DNA from: Tuctoria greenei
Lineage: Eukaryota; Streptophyta; Magnoliopsida; Poales; Poaceae
Direction of reading: 5' to 3'
Length of the DNA: 64,000 nucleotides
NCBI GenBank assembly: GCA_036927565.1
Contig: JAYESD010000008.1
Coordinates: 170,400,922-170,464,921, forward strand
In this document: positions 53,880 to 64,000 of the stretch, piece after piece
Position numbering within the stretch: position 1 is the stretch's first letter
How the letters are laid out: the number at the start of each line of letters is the position of its first letter
The notes under the pieces: generated by a model
Databases searched by the model: none
The model's input: the letters and a program-made list of their open reading frames with translations, nothing else
Told to the model about the DNA's origin: nothing
Position numbers and translations under genes: made by a program

Positions 53880-56800
53880 ATAAAACAAAAACGAGTGAAA
53901 TCCAAAGGTTGTAAAAATGTTAGCCAATTGTTGTTCGGTATCTACATGGTGAAGCACAATGTTTCCTTTTTCAATATTATCACAGAGAAAGTGATACCTA
54001 ATATCAATGTGCTTAGTTCCAGAATATTACACGGGGTTTTTAGCAATGCAAATGACACTAGTGTTATCACAAAACAGTGGAACACTATCTAGATCAACCC
54101 CATAGTCCTTAAGTGTTTGAACAATCCAAAGAATTTGTGAGCAAGCACTAGCAGCAGCTATATATTCAGATTCGGCTGTGGATTGTGCAACTGAACTTTG
54201 TTTTCTAGAGGAACAAGCAACAAGTGAATTACCAACAAAATTACAAGCACCCAAAGTACTTTTCCTATCAATCCTACAACCCCCAAAATCAGCATCCGAA
54301 AAAGCTTTCAAAGTAATGGTTGAGGAAGAAGGAAGAAAAATGCCAAATTCTTGAGTTCCATGTAAGTACCTGAGAATCCTTTTGAGGGCTTGACGCTGTG
54401 AAGCACGTGGGGAGGCTTGAAACCGTGCACAAATACATACACTGAATTGTATGTCCGGTCTTGATGCCGTGAGGTACAAAAGTGATCCGATCATGCTTCT
54501 ATATTCTTTTTGATCCACGAGTTCACCATCTTCATCAAGTTCAAGTGTTGTTGCTGTTCCCGTTGGTGTCCGAAGAGGCTTGCTTTTGTCCAAGTTGAAG
54601 CACCTTAGGAGGTCTTTTGTATACTTCGTTTGATGCACAAAGTTACCCTACTTGGTTTGCTTGATTTGCAGCCCCCAAAAGTACGTGAGTTCTCCCATCA
54701 TACTCATCTCAAATTTTGAACTCATCATAGCTGAAAACTTGGACACAAGATCATGAGAAGCACAATCAAAGATAATATCATCCACATACACTTGAACGAA
54801 TAACGAGTCATTGCCATGCTTAAGCACAAAAAGAGTTTTATCAACCTTGTCTATGGTAAACCCCTTTTCAAGTAAGAATGTTTTTAACCTATCATACCAT
54901 GCTCTAGGGGCTTGTTTGAGACCGTACAAGGCTTTGAACAGTTTGTAAACATGATTAGGAAAATATGAATTTTCAAAACCCGATGGTTGTTTGACATAAA
55001 CCTCCTCATCTATGTAGCCATTAAGAAAAGCACTTTTAACATCCATTTGATATAGCTTAAAACATTTAGATGCAGCAAAAGCTAACAAAATTCTTATGGC
55101 TTCTAATCTAGCAACAGGAGCAATATTTTCATCAAAATCTAGACCTTCAACTTGAGTGAAACCTTGAGCAACCAACCTAGCCTTATTCTAACCACAACCC
55201 CATCCTCACTTTGTTTATTTTTAAACACCCATTTAGTTCTAATTAAAGTGTGACCTTGAGGTGGAGGTACAAGTTTCCAAACACTATTTTCTTTCAAAAT
55301 TTTCTAACTCTTCTTGCATGGCAATTGTCGGTACCCTAAAAACCATACACCCCCTGAGGTTGCAAAGATCTCAAGGGAAGGACGTCTACTCAAATTGAAG
55401 ACCCTCGGAGGCCCACTTGTCAGACATAACCGGACCTGCTTCTCCAACATGGTTAACCCCTAGGTTGCCACGTGTACTGCCAGACCGGAGCTACTACCCA
55501 CAAGGGTGAAGCTCCGGGCTAGGTACCGAAACGGCACCTCCGGACTTAACCCCTGACCGAGAGAAGCTCCGGACCTGACACGTGCCAGGCCACCCCGGAG
55601 CTTCCCGCTTCCCACAAGCAAGCTCCGGAGCTGCCACGTGTCCAAACGTCGGAGCTGGCCGCCTCAAACCTCCGGAAGACATTGTAACGACTCCGGATCT
55701 TCAAAGGATAGCCGCGGACTTCAAGACCCGATTAATTGTCATTAATTCCATGTTAATGACACTTAATCGGACAATCTTAACACCTGTAACGGCACTGTCG
55801 GAGCCCGTTACAGGGTTATTAACAACAATTAATTGTGTATCAATACTAGTAACCGCCGGGGCCACATGTCGGGCCAGGCTAACTTGTAACGGTTTGTCCT
55901 TGTACTATAAAAGGACAGACCGACGATACACGGAGGGGGCTCTCGAACGCTCTCAGGCACACACGCATTTACGTGAGCTTTCATACATAAACTAATACAA
56001 CACCACACACCCGTGGAGTAGGGTATTACGCTCAGGCGGCCCGAACCACGTAAACCACTGTGTCTCTCGTGTCCAATCGTGATTCACCTTCTTGAGTCTC
56101 CGCGCGCCCACACCAAACTACAAACTCCTTCAACACTTTAGTAGTGTCAGGAGATCTGCCGACTCCAACAGTCGACAGCAATAATCCAAGATTCATTAGT
56201 GAGTGCGTGTGATATATCTTTGGGTTCAAAAGAAGCAACAAAAGTAGAATGAGCATGAGAGTTTGGATCGCAAAACCTGGACCGTGTGACTCGTTCTTGC
56301 AAGCTTCTAATAATTTGTTGTGGAGGATGAATTTTGAGAACCTGGAGGGGAGTGAACACTTCACAAGCTTTTTCTTCTTCATGTTCATCACAAATCGATG
56401 AGCTTGTGACTTGTGGAGGATCTGAACCAACAATGGTGGTCGTCGGTGATGGCTGTGAATTAAAATCAGGAGCTGGAACAATGTCATTAGCTGCTGAATT
56501 TTTGGGCCGCAGCTCCACCTCTTCCTCATCTTCAACGAAAATGCCCCCCCTACGGATATGGATCTGGACCTGCAATGTTTGATCTAGTACCTGGGCTAGC
56601 TTCATCAAAAGACACCTCACAAGTTTCCACAATTTTGTTAGTGTCAAGTAAAAGCACACGGTAGCCTCAAGTATGAGATGGATAACCAAGAAACATGCCA
56701 TCAATTGATCTAGGTTCAAATTTATCTAGATTACCATGTTTCTTAACAAAGCATTTGCAACCAAAGACCCAAAAGTGTGTGACACTAGGCCTATGTCCAA

Positions 56801-57865
56801 ACCGAAGCTCATATGGTGTTTTACCTAGCTTAGCGTGCAAGAAAACACGATTTGATACATAACATGCGGTTGCAATCGCATCAACCCAAAATTTCCTAGG
56901 AGTTTATATTCATCAAGCATAGTCCTAGCCATCTCAACTAAGGTTCTGTTCTTTATTTCTACAACACCGTTTTGTTGAGGTACATATGGTGAAGAAAATT
57001 GATGATCTATTCCATTTTCAGCACAAAAGTGATCAAAAGATTGATTTTTAAGTTCGGTTCCGTTATCACTTCTAAATGCTTTTAAAGATCCTGGGTGATC
57101 AATTGATAATCTAAGAAATAAATTTCTAAAGTGACGAAAAGCTTCATTCTTAGATGTCATAAAGTAAACCCAAGAGTATCTAGAATAATCATCAACAATC
57201 ACAAGAACATACCATTTACCTCCGAAGGATTGAACGCGTGAAGGTCCTACAGTGTCAAGGTGCAAAAGTTGACCCAGTTCAGTTGTCATGATCATTGTGA
57301 GAGGAGTATATGAACCTGCAACCATCTTAGCATGTCTACAAGAAGAGCACACAATTTCTTTGTCCCCTTTAAGCTTAGGCAACCCACGTATGCAATCAAG
57401 AGCACTTAGACACGTTAGATGATCAAAGCCTACGTGACCAAGTCTACGATGCCAAAAATATAAGTCCTTTGAATCATTAGCAACTACACACCTATGCTTA
57501 GAGGAAGACATATCAAAATCAGCTTTAAAAACTCTTCCAAACCGAGACATGTTAAAAATAAGCTCACTATTTGAACCTACAACTTTGCAGCAGTTTTTAT
57601 TGAAAATAATTTCCTGATTTTCATCTAGCAATTGTGAAACAGAAAGTAAATTGTATTTCAAATTTTTGACAAGTGCCATATCCTTCAAAGTGTAGTGGTC
57701 ATTTACTCTAACAGAAACCTTAGCAATTATAGGAGTTGAAGAATTATCGGCAAAAGTAACATTTTCTACACGTGACACAAAAAAGAGGGAGAAGAACCAA
57801 CCTTTGTTACCGGTCATGTGGCGTGAGCAACCTGAATCCACAATCCAAATGTTCTCCTTACTCAA
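53880..57865 (-). pseudogene. Older Sirevirus pol, broken
   Basis: Read right to left: protease IVDSGCSRHMTG (near 57840); gag-pre-integrase YFWHRRLGHVG; integrase with LLHLDTVGPS, FRSDNGTELKN and VPQQNGVVEIKN (56825-57865); a linker (56183-56719); then RT 54648-55175 with YQMDVKSAFLNGYI and VYVDDIIF; and RNase H 54027-54638 with AFSDADFGGCR and AESEYIAAA. A stop after KNPV at 54027 precedes the last about 45 codons, and there are frame breaks at about 54640, 55180-55320 and 56820. A solo LTR interrupts it at 55326-56177. Not functional. Confidence 0.88.
55326..56177 (+). mobile_element. Solo LTR inserted in the Sirevirus pol
   Basis: An 852-bp segment starting TGTCGGTACCCTAAAAA and ending CAACAGTCGACA, flanked by the 5-bp duplication GCAAT (55321-55325 and 56178-56182). 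Removing it and one GCAAT rejoins the pol reading frame (ESWIIA to MQEE). An internal TATA box CTATAAAAGG lies near 55907, so the LTR reads rightward. No internal region or second LTR, hence a solo LTR; the TGTCGGTACCC start suggests Gypsy. Confidence 0.88.
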
Positions 57866-57874
57866 ACGTGTAAC

Positions 57875-60027
57875 CTACATAGAAGCACAATACGTCGATG
57901 ACTCAATACTGGGGTTAGTCAAAAGGTATTTAGGAATCCAGTACTGAGTCACACGACGTTCAGCAGGAATAACACGCGAAAGCTGAGATAAAACAACATG
58001 TTTATGAGCCAAAGCTTGATGATTTTTGTACCCAACTACTGACTTATGAGGTGTTACCTGTGTAGCACAAAAAACAGTAGGTTTGGGAGCAAACTTTGCA
58101 TGATTTCGACTCAATAAAGCAGGTTGCATGTTCCTATCATTCGGTATAGCATGAGTAGCAAATTTTGCATGAAAGTTATGAGATCTAGCAATCATTATTT
58201 CATTTTTCTGTTGTTTAGGTAGTCTATAACAAAAATCAATGACATGACCATCTCTACCACAGTAGGTACAATGAAATTTAACTTTGTGTTCATGTCTAGA
58301 TGAGCAAGCAACATTTTTATTTGAAATAAAATGAGACAACACTACTGCAGATTTGAAAACCACTTCTTTTTGTTTAGGTATTGTTTGAATCAAACCACTT
58401 CCTAATGAATTTACAATTTTAGGTGGATGTGCCTTAGCATGAGCATGAGAATCAAAACCTAAACCAGTTTTATCATTGCAAGACTTGGAAGAATTCAACA
58501 GCAAGTTTAGGTTCTTATTCCCATTACAAAACCGATCTAATGTCCTATGCATGTTATCAAGTTTATTGGACACATCAAGGCAATTTTCACATGAAGTTTT
58601 TCCTTTAAATTTGCAATTGGAACAAAATTTAACTTCATGAGAACGTAAATCATTGTTCAATATAGAAATTTCATTCATAGCATCTTGTAGTTTCTTATCA
58701 AGATCATCACAAGTAGAACAATGCAAATCAAATGTAGAACAACTAGCATGTTTCAAGTATTTATCATTAAGTGCAGCAAGCTCTCTATTATTTTCAATTT
58801 CTAACTCAAGTTTATCAAGTGTGAAGGTGTGCGCACTTCTTAATGAGGAAAATTGTTCATATATTAAATCACATGAGAGACATGCATCATCACTGGGAGT
58901 CAAAGTTTTTAAACGATCGATTTCAGATTCTAGTGATTCAATTTTAACAGCATTTTCCCTAAGCTTTTTGTCTTTTTTCTTAACTATAATAGTGGCAAGA
59001 GAAATAGCATCACTCATTTCTTTGCAAGTAGGACATACCTCTTCATTATCGCTGTTGTGTTCAGCCTCCTCCATACTTGATTTTGACTTTCTCGCCATGA
59101 AGCACAAGTTTTCCAAATCATCTTCATCTTCGTCACTTCCAATGTCCACATCGCTTGAGCCAAATTCTTGAAGTGCGGAGATAAAACTGCTCACCAATTG
59201 ATGTCCTGTAAAACCCTTCTTTTTCTTTGTATCTTTTGCAGAGGAGTGTTTTGTCCTTGTTTGCTTTTCATCCCGAGAAGTAGAACCTGAAAGGTTAGGG
59301 CAATCTAAACAAAAATGTCCTGTCTTACTACATTCGAAACATCATTGAGGTCCAAAGCTTCCTCTCCTTCTAGTTCTCACATTTTGTAATGCTTTTGAGA
59401 ACCTAGTAGAGAGAAGTACTAGCTCCTCCTCTGGAAACTCTTCAATCTGTTCAAGGGTTAGAGAGGACAACAAAGCAGGTGTTCCACAAGATGAAGATTG
59501 ACCGGAGCTAGACATGTCACGTTGAGAAACAAAAGCAATAGACTTTTTGGGGTTCTTACATGATATTATGTCAATTTCATGAGTTTTTAACTTGGAATAT
59601 AGCACATCTAAAGTAAGTGTACTCATGACAGTAGATTCATGAATAGGTGTGACTTTCATCTCCCAAATTGACATATCTAATGCACTTAACAATTTCCTAG
59701 CATTTTCAGCATCTAAAAAATTAACATTGACACTACGCAAGTTGCTGAGAATTTTATTAAAGCGAGCAAAAAGGTCATCAATAGACTCACGGGGTTGCAT
59801 CTCGAAGCGCATGTATTCTTTCTTGAACATGTCTTGCCTTACCTCCTTGATCGTGTAGGACCCTTTGTGGTAGTCACAAAGTGCTTTCCACACATCGTAT
59901 GCAAATCGGAGGTGTGCAACACGTCAAAGTCGCTTTGAGTTAATCCTTGTATGATCAAGTTCCGAGCCTTGTTGTTGTTGTCGACATCTCTTAGATTTGT
60001 AGCTGTAACTTGATCGTTTGGCAGCAC
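57875..60027 (-). pseudogene. Older Sirevirus gag, broken
   Basis: The N-terminal capsid region is in two frames (59839-60027 and 59342-59893). A zinc knuckle of the CFECSKTGHFCLDC type spans the break at about 59300-59345. The C-terminal region (57875-59197) contains coiled-coil-like segments, several Cys pairs and a second knuckle CTYCGRDGHVIDFC. At least two frameshifts or stops separate the parts. The two-knuckle gag matches the Sirevirus at 21114. Confidence 0.85.
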
Positions 60028-60204
60028 TTCGTAAGGCTTGTATACCTTCTCCCATATTGCAAAGCCCTGTGCCTAGATGAAAGCTTCCATACATGCCTTC
60101 CAAACCTGAAAATCAATACCACTAAACACACAAGGTTTGGCGGAGTATTTCTCCATAATGATTATTCAAAAACACGTGCAAATCACAAAGATTAGAGCAT
60201 TGTG

Positions 60205-60216
60205 GCTCTGATACCA
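60205..60216 (-). other. Primer-binding site of the older Sirevirus
   Basis: TGGTATCAGAGC on the minus strand, two bases inside the 5' LTR; initiator Met-tRNA primer. Confidence 0.88.
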
Positions 60217-60218
60217 AT

Positions 60219-61924
60219 TGTAGGATCGAATAGCACGTGAAAGTCTACCAGAGGGGGGGGGGCGTGAATGGTAGATTAAAAAAATCTTACGCAGCGGAAA
60301 CAATTAAATCCCAACCCCTTCGATAGAAAAACAGTCCGTTAAAGAAATCATGTGTGAGACTAATCTAAACGTGTTTCACCATGACAAAAGGGATATATAT
60401 ATAAGAGAGAATCAAGTCACGAAGTCAACACAAGAACAATCACTCAAATCCGTCGAGAGAAACTCAAGTTACGATTGAAAGATCGAACAAAGGTCAATCT
60501 GTCCTACCCGAGAAAAACAGTTTTGGAACGCTGCAAAGAAACTCGTGTAGATCAGAAACCGCAAATCCAATGACCATGAAATTTTGATAGATGATAGATA
60601 ATTAAGTTGTGAAGATAACCCAAAAATAATCACGTCAATTGGATCTGTAAAACTCGAGTTATGACAAACCACCGATAAAAGGTAGTGCTGTGTAGAAACT
60701 CGACGAGTAAAACTTGTCTTTAACAAGTCGGAACAACAAGGCACAAAAGTTCCTTCAAACTACAAATTTTATTCAATAGAACACAAGAGGAACAACCCCA
60801 AAGTCGTCGCCCACGATCTCTGGTCTCCCTTGCTTATATAACCGGCCCTTAGGCAACCCAATCTCAACTAGGATTCTAATCCTACTCAAATCATGAATCG
60901 AAACTTTCCATAACTGCTTAGGACTCTTCTATACGCAGATAGAAGCAATCTTAAGACTTCCAAACACCTTAAGAATGTATCCCACATTCCTAAAACAACC
61001 CAAATTCGTGTCCCACACTAAATCCTAACATAACCAACTCAAAACTTTCCATATTTGAGTCAAACACGACTCAGCCGCAGCTTGAGTCCATAACCTAGTC
61101 GGTTGGACCATTCCGACCAATTCTTTATGTCCACATCTCTTCATCACGCCTCGGAACCATGTAGCCACGTCCATGCACTCCTTGCATACGTGCAAATATC
61201 TTCCAACGACGTCCACGATACCTTCATATGCATTGTTCTTGATTCATACATGCTGCGCAACCACCCGATCAACTCAACCACAATTCCTCCCGAACTTGGT
61301 TGTTGAACCTCATCTTCTCCCTAAGACTAGTTCAATGGATCTAGTCACCAGCCATGTCTTGAACTCAAGCAACACCTGCACATGAACAAAAAACCAATTC
61401 GTACGAGCCCAAGTCTGCGACTTGACTCAAGTTAGTTCCGAACACAACACCTTACATGAGCACCTCACATAAGCATGTTGCAAAGCATAGCAAAACGATA
61501 TCAGCCATATCAACCAAAACACACCAAAAACTTAGCAAATGAATACTAAGCAATATTTCCAACAATGTAAAGCAAGTTCGAAACATTTCACAGAAAAAGC
61601 AGGAACATTGCAATCAAGCTCCGAATCTTGCCTAAAGCTAACCGGAGCTTGAGCCAGAGCTTACAAAGCTAGTACAACCTAGCACCGGGGCTTGCCAAAG
61701 CTAGTACAACCTAGCGCCGGAGCTTACCAAAGCTAGTACAACCTAGCGCCGGAGCTAGAAAAACATGTCAGAGCTAAGCAACATAAGTCGTACGTAACAA
61801 AAACATATCGGAGCTTAACAAAGACATGTCGGAGCTAAAGTCGGACCTTGCTAAAAAGATGTTATGGCAACATTCAAAACTTTTATTTTCAAAGCCAATG
61901 TATTCAACACACATAGGTCTCACA
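60219..61924 (-). repeat. 5' LTR of the older Sirevirus
   Basis: A 1706-bp LTR starting (plus strand) TGTAGGATCGAATAG and ending AGGTCTCACA. It contains the CCGGAGCTT / AAAGCTAGTACAACCTAG repeat cluster at 61640-61760 and a G-run near 60247. The reading frames here mirror those in the other LTR and are not genes. Confidence 0.9.
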
Positions 61925-63513
61925 GTACATATCCGCTTGTCAACCAATTTATAACTATTGATCACAATTTTGTAACTTAAGGAGATTTAAATACCATTTC
62001 TCAGAAAGTTTTTTAATTCTTATTTACTTTTGAAGCAATAAAATTATTGGATAACAAAAGCTTAAAATTTTCTTGTGATAATTTAGAGGTTGCCCTTAAA
62101 AAATTTAACTGTAGATGTAGTTAAAGTTTCAAGTAACACTACAGAAATTATGTTTTGTTCAAATAAATGTTATGCATCAAGATTCAAGAGACATGAGTTT
62201 AACAAATAGAAATGTTTTTATATAAGTAATTATAGATTTTCAGTCATTTTTATATAAAAATAAACTCTATCTTAATATTCAGTACAGGGCCTCGAATTTA
62301 GCCAGCCCAGCCCTGCCTAAACTCTCTTACCCCCTTTACGAAATACCAACGAATGTTAAACACAACTCTTTAGTTAAGTCTGATACAAACCTATGTTTTT
62401 TTGGGTTTTACACCCATAGCTATTGCAAACAATCCCTTTCATTTTTAATTATGTTGGTCTTAACCCCCCTGTGCTTTTGCACCTCCCTGGACATGAAGTC
62501 GATCCAGCGATAAGATCACAACGATCATCGACTTGATCCATTACTTCCACCATCGTGTCTCCACATAAGTGATTAAGAATAAATCTATATAAGTCTTCCT
62601 CCTTTGTGATATGTTCATGTTCCTAATCCATCACTACTATTTTTTTATCCACCACTTGCTCACTGCTTAATCTATTATTTTATGCTTCCTTCAACATGTT
62701 GACTGATTTTTAAATTTCATCATCACCATTACTAGATGCATAATGACACAGCAAAATCCCACACTATTCAGATTTGAATTAATCATTTCAGTAGAAAAAC
62801 TTAAGAAGACGTGTGTTCCTGACCTTCATTGCATTTAGCCTTCAACTTCTCCATGCTCCCCAAGGAGTTCTCGTCCACCGAAGAGCTTTTTCTCTTGCTC
62901 AACCGTGTTGCAGTCACCATTGTTGAAGCCTTAGTAATAGCCGCCAAATAGTGCACTGCATGGACCATACTCTCTCCTTCGGACTCTGTAATCTGTTCAG
63001 GATTCAAATACTTACTGACTTCCGAATTCCAAAAGGAAAAGGAATCAGTATTAATACCAACCTCCATATTATTAGTTACCACCACCTCTGCCACCTTCTG
63101 CGCTTCATCATTTGGTGCACACTCGCTCTCCTGATGATAAGCGCTTCCATTCTCCCAAACACCAGTTTTTTGCTTGCCTTCTCCACCATGTTTCCTTGGT
63201 TAGGGTTCCTTGGTTAGGGCTCCACTTTTTCAATTCCTTTGAACAGTTTCTTGAACTTGTTAGATATTCTAACTGCGCCGGATTAACAGATTGGTTTGTC
63301 CAAACCAAATTGTGTATCAAGTAGTAGGAGTAGATGATTAATTAGTTGAATAAAGTTAGTTCTTCATTACTAGTTTTATCATACTTGATGAGCTAATACA
63401 TCAATCGATATTGATAAATTGTTTGACACGCACAAGTGGTTGATGGTTCTGCGGGACACTTCATGTAGAGTTAATATGCCATTCATTATGTTTTTTGTCT
63501 TATTAATTCTAGC
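61925..63513. other. CACTA intron-like DNA between the Sirevirus and the TnpA-like exon
   Basis: AT-rich to about 62450. It then contains a minus-strand frame at 62801-63190 and a TTGGTTAGGGT repeat pair at 63197-63221 that also occurs at 50928-50994. The repeat shared across the Sirevirus supports continuity of the CACTA element. Confidence 0.45.
62801..63190 (-). other. Unrecognised open frame, possibly a captured gene fragment
   Basis: About 130 codons without a stop, with an ATG available at 63094. The product is hydrophilic with no motif I can name; it includes SFSFWNSEVSKYLNPEQ and a basic LSKRKSS patch. It might be a fragment picked up by the CACTA element or a chance frame. Confidence 0.25.
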
Positions 63514-64000
63514 ATGGAAAGCCCTAAGAAGACTGGTCTTGATAGTAACAATAAAGAAGACAACATGGAATTTACTAACTCCAGCAGTTCAGACTTCTTT
63601 CACAGTCCATCAGATCCTTTTCTGAATATAAAAATTAAAAAGACTTTAGAGGATCTAGACCCAGAATATGATCCTGCCGACGAGGTATGGATCACAAATC
63701 TTAACTTCAGCAGTTCAAGTTAATGTTGGTTGTCAAGTATACGAAGTCTTATAATTCTTCTCTACCTAGATTAATCGCGAAGACAACGAGGTGACTTCGG
63801 CTCCTAAAACCCCAGAAGGTTTTCCAATGGATGAATCCTCAGGTTCACTCAAGCAAAAACAAGGGCAACGAGATCCTAATAAGGGTCCATTGGACCGCAT
63901 CATGTACATAACAAGGGTCGGTCCAAGTGGGCTTCCCCAAGAACCATTAGATTTAGTTACCAAGTATCGAAATGCATGCAGTTTTCTTGTTAGAAAGCTC
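63514..64000 (+). CDS. TnpA-like CACTA gene, partial at the window edge
   Basis: Exon 63514-63684 begins at an ATG and ends at a GT donor. The next exon, 63770 onward, is open to the window edge, and the phase is kept (57 codons, then 77). The first exon is acidic and Ser-rich. The second contains GPLDRIMYITRVGPSGLPQ followed by KYRNACSFLVRKL, which resembles the conserved block of plant Ptta/En/Spm second-gene products that bind subterminal repeats. Domain identity is moderate. Unlike the TNP2 remnant it shows no stop or frameshift. Upstream exons may lie near 50700-51140, separated by the Sirevirus. Confidence 0.5.

Larger units (their letters stand above)
51148..61924 (-). mobile_element. 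Older reversed Sirevirus inside the CACTA
   Basis: 5' LTR (right) 60219-61924; 3' LTR (left) about 51148-52804, which lacks the outermost ~45 bp. The minus-strand primer site TGGTATCAGAGC is at 60205-60216. Polypurine tract AAGGGGGAGAT abuts the 3' LTR at 52805, with further tracts at about 52889, 52930 and 53040. LTRs differ by roughly 8 percent in the parts I compared, so it is much older than the Sirevirus at 19678. No target duplication is found because the left end is truncated. Confidence 0.9.
44612..64000. mobile_element. Large CACTA (En/Spm) element, right end outside the window
   Basis: The left end has two CACTA-type termini in tandem: CTACTACTACAAAAA near 44612 and CACTACTACAAAAAGC at 44732. 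They are followed by subterminal repeats built on CCGCCTG / CAGGCGG to about 45070. Inside are a TNP2-type transposase remnant on the minus strand and a TnpA-like gene on the plus strand. Between them is a repeat array with the same CAGGCGG motif. I found no CACTA terminus between the two genes, so one element is the simplest reading. The right terminus must lie beyond 64000. The element is split by a Sirevirus at 51148-61924. Confidence 0.65.

Overview
The window looks like nuclear DNA of a grass (Poaceae). Coding exons are split by many GT-AG introns. The first exons are GC-rich. The intergenic and intronic DNA is packed with nested transposons typical of grass genomes: Sirevirus-type Copia, short-LTR Copia, CACTA, PIF/Harbinger, hAT, Mutator and Stowaway MITEs, an L1 LINE and a tRNA-derived SINE. 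I cannot name the species from sequence alone.

Three host genes can be rebuilt exon by exon. (1) 1561-16802 (+): a HINT3-like histidine-triad nucleotide hydrolase of 230 aa in 7 exons, with an apparent PTS2 peroxisomal signal; its fourth intron is 10.7 kb long because one Copia element sits inside another there. (2) About 34920-40863 (+): a conserved protein with a signal-peptide-like start, one C2H2 finger and a C-terminal membrane anchor, in 9 exons; its intron 4 holds a hAT element, a Mutator MITE and a SINE, each with its target duplication. The start codon and the signal peptide are in different frames. (3) 42234-44072 (-): a monoacylglycerol-lipase / caffeoylshikimate-esterase-like alpha/beta hydrolase, including a 78-nt in-frame candidate intron.

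The rest is mobile DNA. 1-697 is probably the end of a Gypsy-type LTR. 17553-19370 is a Tourist-like MITE split by a LINE. 19648-34361 is a PIF/Harbinger-like element split by a young, complete Sirevirus (19678-31787, LTRs about 99.5 percent identical, TSD ATAAC) that carries gag, pol and a long third ORF. From about 44612 to the right edge lies a large CACTA element. It has a truncated TNP2-type transposase gene reading left, a TnpA-like gene reading right and, between them, three tandem copies of a roughly 0.8-kb repeat ending in palindromic blocks. It also contains a 1-kb inverted repeat with a MITE in one arm. The rightward gene is split by an older, reversed Sirevirus (51148-61924), itself split by a solo LTR (55326-56177).

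The observations most worth following are: the divergent CACTA genes around a palindromic repeat array; an LTR-like palindrome cluster and TATA box just upstream of the third ORF of the young Sirevirus; an in-frame UAG inside that ORF with 120 further open codons; and the foldback whose intact arm gives the empty site of the MITE in its other arm.
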